Numbered from the stretch's first letter, positions 28,830 to 36,916 are shown. The stretch: 47,498 nucleotides of DNA from an uncultured Luminiphilus sp. (GCA_938084055.1 CALKDK010000012.1:1-47498); one strand, 5' to 3'. Notes: generated by a model not told the origin, from the sequence alone. Numbers and translations: made by a program.

Positions 28830-29241
28830 GCAGTGCCAGGCCAGCCCAAACGGCAAGGAATACTTCAAAGGCAAGGGCGCCCCAGGTGTAGGTGGTAAAA
28901 CTCGAACTCACGTCAATGCCCAGGGAGCTGTTGGCGACCTGAAAGCTGGAGTCCAGCCCACTCAGGGCAACGCTGGCCCGTGCGGCGGCGAGGGTGCCTA
29001 TGCAAATGAGGATGAGCCACAGCCCGGGGCGCTGGTAGCCCTTAAGGAAGGCGGAGGCCACCAGCACGGCGCCAAAGCTGCTCTGCAGGCCACCGTACAT
29101 GGCTGCTATTTCGGCGTAGCCATTATGTGTGGCGATAAAAAGGCCCGCATACTCAGCGGGTACTTCAGGGTTTACCCAGCACACCACGCCATAAACCAGA
29201 AAAATGGTGCCGGACAGGGCAAGAAGAAACTTTGGATACAT
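28816..29241 (-). CDS. Small four-helix membrane protein (DUF4345-like)
   Basis: A 141-residue protein with four hydrophobic segments: [63 protein letters not shown] and [19 protein letters not shown]. The pattern GxxxxxxG...YGGLQxxxGxxL is like DUF4345 inner-membrane proteins of unknown function. ATG 29241 has a GGGAG ribosome-binding site eight bases upstream. The 3' end overlaps the end of gltX on the opposite strand by 14 bp. Confidence 0.75.
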   Translation of the reverse strand: MYPKFLLALSGTIFLVYGVVCWVNPEVPAEYAGLFIATHNGYAEIAAMYGGLQSSFGAVLVASAFLKGYQRPGLWLILICIGTLAAARASVALSGLDSSFQVANSSLGIDVSSSFTTYTWGALAFEVFLAVWAGLALLRKG

Positions 29242-29361
29242 GCAGGCGCTCCCTGAAAAGTGATCATTCGATGCCTGGCGTCAAAACAGGACAGATGCCG
29301 GGGCGTTGTGTGCAAAGCATACCCGATCTGCCACTCTTGTGGCGTTGTCGCAACAGGTGAG

Positions 29362-29390
29362 TTGACAGGGCAGGGGGATGTTACTAGCAT
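29362..29390 (+). promoter_or_regulatory. Sigma70-type promoter of tRNA-Ala
   Basis: A perfect -35 TTGACA (29362-29367) is followed after 17 bp by TAGCAT (29385-29390, four of six matches to TATAAT). The GC-rich GCGCG that follows resembles the stringent discriminator of stable RNA promoters. The tRNA starts about 20 bp after the predicted initiation point. Confidence 0.6.
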
Positions 29391-29417
29391 GCGCGTCCTT
29401 CGGTTTACCGATGCGAT

Positions 29418-29493
29418 GGGGCCATAGCTCAGCTGGGAGAGCGCAACACTGGCAGTGTTGAGGTCGGGAGTTCGATCCTCCCTGGCTCCACCA
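29418..29493 (+). tRNA. tRNA-Ala (anticodon GGC)
   Basis: A 76-nt cloverleaf. The acceptor stem is GGGGCCA (29418-29424) with TGGCTCC (29483-29489). The D-arm is AGCTCAGCTGGGAGAGC. The anticodon loop CTGGCAG gives GGC, reading GCC. The T-loop is TTCGATC, and CCA is encoded at 29491-29493. It is a single-gene transcription unit with its own promoter and terminator. Confidence 0.97.
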
Positions 29494-29515
29494 ACCGAGC
29501 TAGTCACTATCGAAG

Positions 29516-29537
29516 AGGTCGCTGATGCGGCTTTTTT
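29516..29537 (+). terminator. Rho-independent terminator after tRNA-Ala
   Basis: The stem AGGTCGC (29516-29522) pairs with GCGGCTT (29527-29533) including G-T pairs, with loop TGAT. A run of six T follows (29532-29537). It lies 23 bp after the tRNA and before the RIO kinase gene. Confidence 0.65.
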
Positions 29538-29693
29538 GTTGGCACATTGCCGCTTACTACCCGACCATTCTACTGCGATACCTGCGATACTCCGTGTTGC
29601 AAGCTGGAGCCCGCTCTGGCGGAGATCGGTCTCTGGCGCTGACCAAGGCTGTTTTCCTGCCTAACCCCCCAACATCCACGATGTAGCAACCCC

Positions 29694-30548
29694 ATGAAAA
29701 CTCCCAAGCGTATTGTTCCCCTGGTTGAAGACGGCGTTGTCGACGAAGTCCTGCGTCAGCTGATGAGCGGTAAGGAGGCCACCGTTTACGTGGTCCGCTG
29801 TGGTGACGAAATTCGCTGCGCCAAGGTGTACAAGGAAGCTGCAAAGCGCAGCTTCAAGCAGGCTGTCGAGTATCAGGAGGGGCGCAGGGGGCGCAACAGC
29901 CGGCGCCAGCGCGCTATGGATAAGCGCTCCAAATACGGCCGTAAACAGCAGGAAGAGGCCTGGCAAAACGCCGAGGTCGACGCGCTGTACAAGCTTGAGC
30001 GTGCGGGCGTGCGGGTTCCCAAGCCCTTTGGCTGCTTTGACGGTGTGCTACTGATGGAGCTGGTCACTACCGATGACGGTGAAGTTGCGGCGCGTCTTAA
30101 CGATGTGGTCCTGACCCGGGAGCAGGCTCTGGAAGATCATGCCGTCATGATGGGATATGTCGTCAAAATGCTGTGTGCGGGGCTGGTTCACGGGGATTTA
30201 TCCGAGTTCAATGTGCTGGTCGATGACTACGGCCCAGTCATCATTGATTTACCCCAGGCGGTGGATGCCGCGGCGAATAATCATGCCAAATCAATGCTGG
30301 AACGCGATGTCAACAATATGACGGCCTATTATGGCCTTTCTGCTCCTGAACTCCTGACGACTCGATTTGCCGAGGAGATATGGGCGCTTTACGAAGCAGG
30401 TGACCTGCATCCGGAAACGGAGCTGACCGGTCAATTTGATGATGACGGCGGAATTGCGGATGTTGATGGTGTCCTGATGGAGATCCAGGCTGCAATAAAA
30501 GAAGAGGAAGAGCGTCTGGCAAGAATTAACACTGCCGACGAGTCCTAA
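29694..30548 (+). CDS. RIO1-type atypical serine protein kinase
   Basis: A 284-residue protein of the RIO kinase family. The P-loop equivalent is SGKEATVYVV (25-34), the ATP-binding Lys is K44 in CAKVY, and the catalytic loop is HGDLSEFNVLV with D168 and N173. The metal-binding Asp185 is in VIIDLPQAVD. All key residues are present, so it should be an active kinase or ATPase. The basic, RIO1-specific insert GRRGRNSRRQRAMDKRSKYGRK (62-83) may bind RNA. In archaea and eukaryotes RIO1 acts in small ribosomal subunit maturation; the bacterial role is not settled. Its stop is 2 bp before the dbpA start, so the two are almost surely co-transcribed. The C-terminus has an acidic helix. Confidence 0.93.
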   Translation: MKTPKRIVPLVEDGVVDEVLRQLMSGKEATVYVVRCGDEIRCAKVYKEAAKRSFKQAVEYQEGRRGRNSRRQRAMDKRSKYGRKQQEEAWQNAEVDALYKLERAGVRVPKPFGCFDGVLLMELVTTDDGEVAARLNDVVLTREQALEDHAVMMGYVVKMLCAGLVHGDLSEFNVLVDDYGPVIIDLPQAVDAAANNHAKSMLERDVNNMTAYYGLSAPELLTTRFAEEIWALYEAGDLHPETELTGQFDDDGGIADVDGVLMEIQAAIKEEEERLARINTADES

Positions 30549-30550
30549 CC

Positions 30551-31945
30551 ATGGGCAGCCGACGCTTTGACAGCCTGAACTTACCCCCCGCGCAGTTGCA
30601 AAATCTTGAAGCCCTGGGTTTTGAGGCGATGACAGCAATACAGGCAGCGGCACTTCCTGCAGCACTCGCCGGTGAAGACCTCATCGGCGAGGCGAAAACG
30701 GGCAGTGGCAAGACGCTTGCTTTTGGCCTGCCGCTGCTGACCAAGATCAACCCCCGGGATTTCGGTGCCCAGGGTTTGATTCTTTGTCCTACCCGGGAGT
30801 TGGCTACCCAGGTTGCACAGGAGGTGCGCCGTTTGGCGCGTTATCAGCCCAATATCAAGGTTGTGGTGTTATGCGGTGGGCAGTCGATTGGGGTGCAGGT
30901 AGGTTCACTCCAGCATGGCGGCCACATCATTGTGGGAACCCCGGGGCGAATCCGGGACCATCTCCGCAAACAAACCCTGTCGTTGGCGCGTGTCGGGACC
31001 GTGGTGCTGGACGAAGCCGATCGAATGCTCGATATGGGCTTTATTGATGACATTACCCAAATCCTTGGGCAAACGCCCCAAACGCGGCAGACACTATTAT
31101 TTTCAGCGACTTATCCGGAGGATATACGCACGCTCAGCGGGCGATTTCAGAAGTCGCCTACCCTCGTCAAAGTAGCGCCAGCGACGGAGGATGTCCCGAT
31201 AGAGCAGCGCTTTTTTACCTGCCAGAAAGATAAGAAGAGCAGTGGACTCAAGGTGCTGCTGCAGCACTTTCGACCCGACAATGCCGTGGTGTTTTGTAAC
31301 ACCAAAGACAGCGTTCGGGAAATCGCGCTTTACTTAAACCGGTCCGGTATTGCCGCATTGTCAATCCACGGCGATCTTGAACAGCGCGATCGAGACCAGG
31401 TGTTGATCCAGTTTCGACAACAGAGCTGCCGCATTTTGGTCGCCACCGACGTTGCAGCCCGCGGGCTTGATATTGCCGATTTGGGCGCCGTGGTCAACTT
31501 CGATATTCCCCATGATCCCGAGACTTTCGTACACCGGATTGGACGGACGGGCAGGGCAGGGAAGGCGGGTCTGGCGCTTACGCTGCTCAGCACATCCGAG
31601 CGTTTCAGGCTCGACCGGCTCGGTGACTATCAGGGGTCACAGCCATGCTGTGACGCCCTCGAGACGTTGTCTCCCGCCCAGGAGCCACTGCCGGAGCCAA
31701 AATTCGTAACGCTGCTGATTGGTGGTGGCCGCAAGGATAAAGTGCGGCCTGGCGATATACTGGGTGCCCTGACCCGTGACGACGGTATTCAGGGGGGCGC
31801 CGTGGGCAAGATAGACGTGATGGATTATTCGGCCTACGTGGCGGTTGAGCGTAGCGTCGTCAATCAGGCGCTGCACTGTTTAAACCAGGGAAAAATCAAA
31901 GGTCGAAAATTCAAGGTTCGACCCCTTAAAAATAAATCCCCTTAG
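30551..31945 (+). CDS. dbpA: DEAD-box ATP-dependent RNA helicase DbpA
   Basis: A 464-residue protein. Q motif FEAMTAIQAAALPAAL; Walker A AKTGSGKT (48-55); PTRELATQV; TPGRIRDHL; DEAD in VVLDEADRMLDMGF; SAT in LLFSATYPED; helicase C motifs ILVATDVAARGLDIADL and HRIGRTGRAGKAG. The C-terminal region VTLLIGGGRKDKVRPGDILGALTRDDGIQGGAVGKIDVMDYSAYVAV is the DbpA RNA-binding domain, which in E. coli recognises hairpin 92 of 23S rRNA for 50S assembly. Start ATG 30551, immediately after the RIO kinase stop. The pairing suggests a ribosome-assembly operon. Confidence 0.95.
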   Translation: MGSRRFDSLNLPPAQLQNLEALGFEAMTAIQAAALPAALAGEDLIGEAKTGSGKTLAFGLPLLTKINPRDFGAQGLILCPTRELATQVAQEVRRLARYQPNIKVVVLCGGQSIGVQVGSLQHGGHIIVGTPGRIRDHLRKQTLSLARVGTVVLDEADRMLDMGFIDDITQILGQTPQTRQTLLFSATYPEDIRTLSGRFQKSPTLVKVAPATEDVPIEQRFFTCQKDKKSSGLKVLLQHFRPDNAVVFCNTKDSVREIALYLNRSGIAALSIHGDLEQRDRDQVLIQFRQQSCRILVATDVAARGLDIADLGAVVNFDIPHDPETFVHRIGRTGRAGKAGLALTLLSTSERFRLDRLGDYQGSQPCCDALETLSPAQEPLPEPKFVTLLIGGGRKDKVRPGDILGALTRDDGIQGGAVGKIDVMDYSAYVAVERSVVNQALHCLNQGKIKGRKFKVRPLKNKSP

Positions 31946-31957
31946 TGCTGTCGGTTT

Positions 31958-31982
31958 GATCCACCCCGCCTCGGATGGCGGG
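31958..31982 (+). repeat. GC-rich hairpin containing the second copy of an 18-mer
   Basis: The 18-mer GATCCACCCCGCCTCGGA (31958-31975) is identical to 15680-15697. Here CCCGCC (31965-31970) can pair with GGCGGG (31977-31982) around loop TCGGAT, just after dbpA. No T-run follows, so it is at best a weak or Rho-assisted terminator. Confidence 0.35.
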
Positions 31983-32195
31983 TCCCGGTCTGCGAGTGCC
32001 AGTGACGCCAGCTGCTGGCTGTCAGAAAAGCTCAATCATCCGGTCGCGCTCTGCCCCGGGTCACCATCGTAATGCGGCATCTCGTTCCGAAGGCTGAGGG
32101 TAATTTGAGAGCGTGTCTGCGGCGTGTGGAGGCCGGCGAATTGACGGCGGGCGAGGTGGCCGAGATACTTACAACCGCCGGCCTCGACTGGAGTG

Positions 32196-32474
32196 TCAGG
32201 CGGTTCTCATCTGCTGAAAGGCCTCTAGTTCGCCGTTATCGGTGATCAGCCAGTGCTGGCGCGCGTTGCCGTCAACCATGATCACCATGGGGTCAGAGAA
32301 CAGTGGCCGTCGAATAAACTCCAGTTCCCAGCCAAATCGCCGACAGGTGTCGATACGATGACGCTGATCTTCCGTCAGCAGCGACTCGTAACCAAAGGGG
32401 ACCGGGGGCTTGATTCCCCGCTTGCAACGCTCGGCAACTTCCAACACGTCCTGTGTCATACTAATGGCTTCCAT
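32196..32474 (-). CDS. Small conserved-looking protein of unknown function, 92 aa
   Basis: I do not recognise a named family. The ATG at 32474 is preceded by a strong GGAGGGG ribosome-binding site with 6-7 bp spacing, which supports a real gene. The protein is soluble and charged. It contains ERCKRGIKPPVPFGYESLLTEDQRHRIDTCRRFGWELEFIRRPLFSDPMVIMVDGNARQHWLITDNGELE, which has a helix followed by short strands. It is divergent from the CofD-like gene, and a CRP-like site lies between them, so they may be co-regulated. Confidence 0.7.
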   Translation of the reverse strand: MEAISMTQDVLEVAERCKRGIKPPVPFGYESLLTEDQRHRIDTCRRFGWELEFIRRPLFSDPMVIMVDGNARQHWLITDNGELEAFQQMRTA

Positions 32475-32552
32475 GGTGCACCCCTCCAGTTAGATGATTT
32501 CTTAGGAAAATAACTGATGGTGCATGCCTTAGCCATTATGTTAGCAAATAAA

Positions 32553-32568
32553 TGTGATCCAGGTCACT
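32553..32568. promoter_or_regulatory. CRP/Vfr-like binding site
   Basis: TGTGA (32553-32557), TCCAGG spacer, TCACT (32564-32568): nine of ten bases match the CRP half-sites TGTGA-N6-TCACA, and the CAGG-like centre also fits Pseudomonas Vfr sites. AT-rich DNA flanks it on the left. It is placed between the divergent genes at 32474 and about 32648, at a distance suitable for activation of the latter. Confidence 0.55.
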
Positions 32569-32647
32569 CTCATTTTTCACATCACCCACACAGTGACCGG
32601 AATTGGCTTCAACCGCGAGCGGCGTTGACGCCATCCCTAGCGCTCCC

Positions 32648-33892
32648 ATGCCTTGGCTTGCCAATTGGAGCCACAAAACCGACACTGCGCCCCGGGTCTA
32701 TGCCGGAACAAACCAGTCTGCAGTGCAACAGCAAGTCAACATTCCAGATCATGAGAAAGCTGGCCGCGGCATGCGCGCCCCTGCGCTTGGCCCCAGGCTG
32801 CTGTTCTTCAGTGGCGGGTCGGCGTTGCACGGCCTAAGCCGTCAGCTCAAAGCTTTTACTCACAATAGCATTCATTTGGTTACGCCCTTCGACAGCGGTG
32901 GTAGCTCAGCGGGACTTCGCCGTGCCTTTGATATGCCGGCCATAGGAGATATTCGGCAACGTTTGCTCGCGTTGGCTGATGAGACGGTCGGGGGCAGCAC
33001 GGAGGTCTTTAGACTTTTCAACCATCGGCTGGCCAGCGATAGTTCCAACACAGTCCTGCGGCGCGAGCTCGAGCAGATGGCGGTCGGCGATAGCCCTCAT
33101 ACGGCATCTATGCCATCACCCATGGGGCAGTTTGTTGGTGCTCAGCTGACAGCACTTCTGGAGGCGCTACCCGGCGATTTTGATCTGTGGGGCGCCTCTG
33201 TGGGCAACCTGGTTCTCACCGGGGCCTACATCGCACAGGGCAATGACCTTGATGCCACCCTGTCTACGTTTTCGAAGGTTGCCAATGTTCAGGGGACCGT
33301 GCGGGCCATCGTTAACGACAACTTGCACCTGGCTGCGAGACTGGAAGATGGTCAAATGCTGGTGGGACAGCACCTGCTGACAGGCAAGGAGCATCCACTA
33401 ATTGATTCGCCTGTGGCATCGATTTTCCTCAGTCGCAGCGACCAGCGCTTCGCAGCGGTGCCAGTCCAACTCCAGCCCGAGACAGGGCATCTGATAGAGG
33501 GCGCCGATCTTATTTGTTTCCCGCAGGGGAGCTTCTTTTCGAGTCTCATTGCTAATTTACTCCCCGAGGGGGTAGGTCGGGCCGTCGCTCACAACGGTTG
33601 CCCCAAGGTTTTTATCCCAAACCTGGGATCGGATCCCGAGCAGTTGGGCATGAATCTGGATGGGGTTATGGAGCACTTGCTGGGGCAGCTCAAACGGGAG
33701 GGAGAGCCCACCGACGCCGTGCTGAATTATGTTTTACTGGACTCCGTGACCGGCCGCTACCCGTTTCCGATCTCGGCGAGTGACCTGAGGAAGTGGGGTG
33801 TTGAATGCATTGACCTGCCCTTAGTCACCAAAAAAAGCGCGCCCTACTACGATGACAGGCGGGTGATCGAAGCATTGCTTTCCCTGGTGTGA
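32648..33892 (+). CDS. CofD-like protein of the GAK type
   Basis: About 414 residues. From residue about 47 the protein reads GPRLLFFSGGSALHGLSRQLKAFTHNSIHLVTPFDSGGSSAGLRRAFDMPAIGDIRQRLLALAD, followed by FDLWGASVGNLVLTGAYI, GTVRAIVNDNLHLAARLEDGQMLVGQHLLTGKE, ADLICFPQGSFFSSLIANLLPEGVGRAV and PKVFIPNLGSDPEQ. As I recall the family, this is the CofD/YvcK-related protein of the so-called GAK system, whose biochemical role is undetermined. CofD proteins transfer lactyl-phospho groups; YvcK proteins bind UDP-sugars. The start is uncertain: ATG 32648 is used, but TTG 32603 and GTG 32723 are in frame and the family N-terminus would fit 32723. The usual GAK partners (HprK-related kinase, ATP-grasp, amphi-Trp protein) are not in this window. 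Confidence 0.82.
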   Translation: MPWLANWSHKTDTAPRVYAGTNQSAVQQQVNIPDHEKAGRGMRAPALGPRLLFFSGGSALHGLSRQLKAFTHNSIHLVTPFDSGGSSAGLRRAFDMPAIGDIRQRLLALADETVGGSTEVFRLFNHRLASDSSNTVLRRELEQMAVGDSPHTASMPSPMGQFVGAQLTALLEALPGDFDLWGASVGNLVLTGAYIAQGNDLDATLSTFSKVANVQGTVRAIVNDNLHLAARLEDGQMLVGQHLLTGKEHPLIDSPVASIFLSRSDQRFAAVPVQLQPETGHLIEGADLICFPQGSFFSSLIANLLPEGVGRAVAHNGCPKVFIPNLGSDPEQLGMNLDGVMEHLLGQLKREGEPTDAVLNYVLLDSVTGRYPFPISASDLRKWGVECIDLPLVTKKSAPYYDDRRVIEALLSLV

Positions 33893-33935
33893 AAAAGCCG
33901 GGAAATTGAATTGAGCAACGAGGCAGGAAGTAAAA

Positions 33936-34619
33936 ATGACAGCAAACCCAGAGTTCGCCAGCCAATTTGCTGAGATCGCCCTGCAGCGGCGCTCCATACG
34001 GGCCTTCATGCCTGACCCCGTGCCCAGACGCGTGCTGGACAGTGTCTTCAAGACGGCGCTGCGGGCACCAAGTAATTGCAATACCCAACCCTGGTTTGTC
34101 CATGTGGCGACGGGCGCAGCGCTTGAATCCTTACGGGATGAATTACCGGCCCGTTTTGCCGCTGGTGATATCGGTGTTGATCATCCCTATGATGGTAAAT
34201 ACGAAGGTGTCTACCGAGACCGGCAGTATGCCTCCGCGCAGGTGCTCTACGATGCTCTGGGTATTCAGCGCGAGCAGAAGGCTGAACGCCAGGCCTGGTT
34301 TCTCAACAATTTTCGTTTTTTCGGCGCCCCCGCCGTCGCATTTTTTACGTTACCGGGTGAATTTGGCCTTCGCGAAGCCTGCGACCTGGGTATGTTTGCG
34401 CAAACAGTCATGCTGGGAGCGACAGCCCATGGCCTGGGCAGCTGTCCGCAAACAGCGCTGGGCTTTATGACCCATGTGATCAAGCCGGCGCTGGACATCC
34501 CCGGGGACCAGAAGCTTCTGTTCGGTCTGTCGCTAGGTTATCCGGATCGCGATGCCCCCGAAAACAACGCCGTGACAGGTCGCGCAGATTTGAGTGACGT
34601 GGTGCGATTTGCCAGTTAG
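33936..34619 (+). CDS. Nitroreductase-family FMN oxidoreductase
   Basis: A 227-residue protein. The nitroreductase N-terminal motif is RRSIRAFMPDPVPRRVLDSVFKTALRAPSNCNTQPWFVHV. AQTVMLGATAHGLGSCPQTAL and LLFGLSLGYPDRDAPEN are typical of the FMN-binding C-terminal part. It uses NAD(P)H to reduce nitroaromatics, quinones or enones; the natural substrate is unknown. The ATG at 33936 has AGGAAG six bases upstream. It follows the CofD-like gene by 43 bp on the same strand and may share its transcript. Confidence 0.9.
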   Translation: MTANPEFASQFAEIALQRRSIRAFMPDPVPRRVLDSVFKTALRAPSNCNTQPWFVHVATGAALESLRDELPARFAAGDIGVDHPYDGKYEGVYRDRQYASAQVLYDALGIQREQKAERQAWFLNNFRFFGAPAVAFFTLPGEFGLREACDLGMFAQTVMLGATAHGLGSCPQTALGFMTHVIKPALDIPGDQKLLFGLSLGYPDRDAPENNAVTGRADLSDVVRFAS

Positions 34620-34625
34620 TTGGGT

Positions 34626-35729
34626 TCAGGGTGGGCTCAGAAATTCGGTGACCTCGAGGTTGAACCCCGACAAAGCGTTAAACCGCAGCGGAGCTGACAG
34701 CAGCGCCATTCGGCTGATACCAAGATGGCGTAAGATTTGTGCTCCGGTTCCAATCAGGCGATAGTTCTGGGGCTGCGGCGGTGGAGAACCGCTGCTGAGG
34801 AATTGATGCACGTCAGTTAATACCTGATCCGATGACGTGGACTGACCAACGAGGACCACCACCCCCCTCTTGGCAGCCGCCACGTGCGCCATGGCGGAGC
34901 GATAGGACCAGCCGGTACGTCCCCCGCCCAGTTTTGTGCCGAAAATATCCCTCAGTAGATCTACTGACTGGACCCTGACCGGCACAGATTGGTCCCCGTC
35001 CACAGTGCCTCGTTGCAGGGCAAAGTGGAGTGTGTCGTCAATCAGGTCCCGAAAAGTATGGAGGGTAAACGTACCCCACTCGGTACTGACGTCGTGGCTT
35101 TCCCCGGGCTCGATGGACTGCTCATGAATCGATCGGTATTCGATCAGGTCCGCGATGGTTCCCATTCTTAAATCGTGTTGCTGGGCAAAGACCTCCAGTT
35201 GGGGACGTCTTGCCATGGTGCCATCGGGATTCATGATCTCAACAATAACGGCGGCGGGTTCACACCCCGCCATGCGTGCCAGATCCACGCCGGCTTCTGT
35301 ATGCCCCGCCCGACGCAGCACTCCGCCCGGTTTGGCAACAAGGGGAAAGATGTGTCCGGGTTGCCGAATGTCAGCGGGAAGGGCTTCGGGGGCAACAGCT
35401 TTTAAAATGGTGTGTGAGCGCTGCTGGGCGCTGATGCCGGGCCCGACCCGTTCGCTGGCGTCTATTGATACCGTAAAATTGGTTTCATGCTGGGATCGGT
35501 TGTCACGCACCATCAGGGGAATGCGCAGGGTTCGGGCCCGCTCGGGGGTGATGGGCATGCAGATCAAGCCACAGGCCTCAGTGGCCATGAAGTTGATGAT
35601 TTCAGGCGTGACTTTTTCAGCCGCTATGATGAGATCACCCTCATTTTCACGGTCTTCATCGTCCATCAGTACCACCATGCGGCCGGCACGAATGTCATCA
35701 ATAAGTTCAGGAATGGAGGCGAGGGACAT
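34626..35729 (-). CDS. ribB: 3,4-dihydroxy-2-butanone-4-phosphate synthase with degenerate GTP cyclohydrolase II domain
   Basis: A 367-residue RibBA-like protein of riboflavin synthesis. The N-terminal DHBP synthase (about 1-205) is intact: MVVLMDDEDRENEGDLIIAAEKVTPEIINFMATEACGLICMPIT, RVGPGISAQQRSHTI, PGHIFPLVAKPGGVLRRAGHTEAGVDLARMAG and VIVEIMNPDGTMARRPQLEVFA. It converts ribulose-5-phosphate to dihydroxybutanone phosphate plus formate. The C-terminal half has the GCH II fold but lacks the zinc cysteine cluster: the segment around SVDLLRDIFGTKLGGGRTGW has no Cys. Cyclohydrolase activity is therefore not expected and a separate RibA should exist elsewhere. It starts 5 bp after the thiolase gene, so they are co-transcribed. 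No FMN riboswitch was seen. Confidence 0.92.
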   Translation of the reverse strand: MSLASIPELIDDIRAGRMVVLMDDEDRENEGDLIIAAEKVTPEIINFMATEACGLICMPITPERARTLRIPLMVRDNRSQHETNFTVSIDASERVGPGISAQQRSHTILKAVAPEALPADIRQPGHIFPLVAKPGGVLRRAGHTEAGVDLARMAGCEPAAVIVEIMNPDGTMARRPQLEVFAQQHDLRMGTIADLIEYRSIHEQSIEPGESHDVSTEWGTFTLHTFRDLIDDTLHFALQRGTVDGDQSVPVRVQSVDLLRDIFGTKLGGGRTGWSYRSAMAHVAAAKRGVVVLVGQSTSSDQVLTDVHQFLSSGSPPPQPQNYRLIGTGAQILRHLGISRMALLSAPLRFNALSGFNLEVTEFLSPP

Positions 35730-35734
35730 CAGCG

Positions 35735-36916
35735 TTAGCCCACGCGCTCGATAGCAACAGCCGTTGCTTCTCCGCCACCGATACAGAGCGCAGCGATACC
35801 GCGCTGCTTGCCGTAGCGGGCGAGGCTGTGGGCCAGTGTTACCAGAATCCGTGAACCGGTAGACCCGATGGGATGGCCCTGGGCACAGGCGCCACCGTGC
35901 ACATTGACCCGCTGGTGGTCCAGGTCAAAGGCCTGCATGGCGAGCATGGTGACCATGGCGAAGGCCTCGTTAATCTCCCACAGGTCGACCTCTCCGGCCT
36001 GCCAGCCGGTCCGCTGCAGTAATTTTTCAATAGCGCCCACGGGCGCCAGCGTAAATTCCTCCGGAGCGCGACTGAATCGGGCGTGGGCAACAATGCGTGC
36101 CATGGGTGTAAGACCGTGCCGCTGTGCGGCCGCTTCAGACGCGATGAGTACCGCGCTGGCGCCATCAGAAATTGAGCTTGAGTTGGCGGCGGTGATCGTG
36201 CCGTCCTTGGCAAAAGCAGGACGCAGTGAAGGTATCTTATCCGGTCGTCCTTTCAGGGGTTGTTCATCGTGCTCCACGACGTGTTCGCCGCGGCGGGTAC
36301 GCACTGTGACCGGCGCAATTTCCTCAGCGAGCAGCCCTGTCTCTGTGGCCACTTTGGCGCGTTCCAGGCTGGCAATGGCGTACTCGTCCATGGCTTCGCG
36401 GGTCAGCCCGTGGGCATCGGCTGTGGTCTGGGCAAAAGTCCCCATGGCGCCCCCGGTGTAGGCATCCTCCAGACCATCGAGAAACATGTGGTCAAAGGTC
36501 TGCCCATGGCCAAGTCGGATCCCTTTACGGCCTGACAGCAGCAGTTGGGGGGCATTGCTCATGCTTTCCAGTCCGCCACTGACAACCATCTCGTTCGTGC
36601 CTGCGGCGATGCTGTCCACGGCGTAAATGGTGGCTTGCATACCGCTTCCACAGGCCTTGTTCACGGTGACGGCTCCCGTGCTGCTGGGGATGCCTGCGCC
36701 GATCATGGCTTGGCGTGCGGGACACTGCTTGAGCCCCGCTGGTAACACACACCCCATGAAGACCTCGTCGACGGCGTCGGCAGCAACCCCGGTCTTGTCC
36801 AGCGTGGCGCGGATGGCAGTTGAGCCCAGTTCAACAGCGCTGACCTCGGCCAGATCGCCAAGCAGCCCACCCATGGGCGTTCGTGCGCCCCCTACCAAAT
36901 AAATCGCTTCAGTCAT
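35735..36916 (-). CDS. Thiolase (acetyl-CoA C-acyltransferase)
   Basis: A 393-residue thiolase II family enzyme. Nucleophile Cys89 in VNKACGSGMQ; His in GGACAQGHPIGSTGSRI near 349; second Cys in LCIGGGEATAVAIE near 379. VDLWEINEAFAMVTM and NSSSISDGASAVLIAS are also typical. It catalyses condensation of two acetyl-CoA or thiolytic cleavage of 3-ketoacyl-CoA. Which direction is used cannot be told. It has no partner hydroxyacyl-CoA dehydrogenase here; instead the next gene, 5 bp on, is ribB. It starts with ATG at 36916. Confidence 0.94.
   Translation of the reverse strand: MTEAIYLVGGARTPMGGLLGDLAEVSAVELGSTAIRATLDKTGVAADAVDEVFMGCVLPAGLKQCPARQAMIGAGIPSSTGAVTVNKACGSGMQATIYAVDSIAAGTNEMVVSGGLESMSNAPQLLLSGRKGIRLGHGQTFDHMFLDGLEDAYTGGAMGTFAQTTADAHGLTREAMDEYAIASLERAKVATETGLLAEEIAPVTVRTRRGEHVVEHDEQPLKGRPDKIPSLRPAFAKDGTITAANSSSISDGASAVLIASEAAAQRHGLTPMARIVAHARFSRAPEEFTLAPVGAIEKLLQRTGWQAGEVDLWEINEAFAMVTMLAMQAFDLDHQRVNVHGGACAQGHPIGSTGSRILVTLAHSLARYGKQRGIAALCIGGGEATAVAIERVG

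Noticed and set aside
29172..29507. Minus-strand frame of 111 codons crossing tRNA-Ala (contains EDRTPDLNTASVALSQLSYGP)
   Set aside because: This is the antisense reading of the tRNA, a well-known false protein in annotations; tRNA structure explains the DNA.
32072..32245. Possible 57-codon plus-strand gene between dbpA and the small unknown gene
   Set aside because: ATG at 32072 lacks a ribosome-binding site, and the frame overlaps the 3' end of the better-supported minus-strand gene at 32196.
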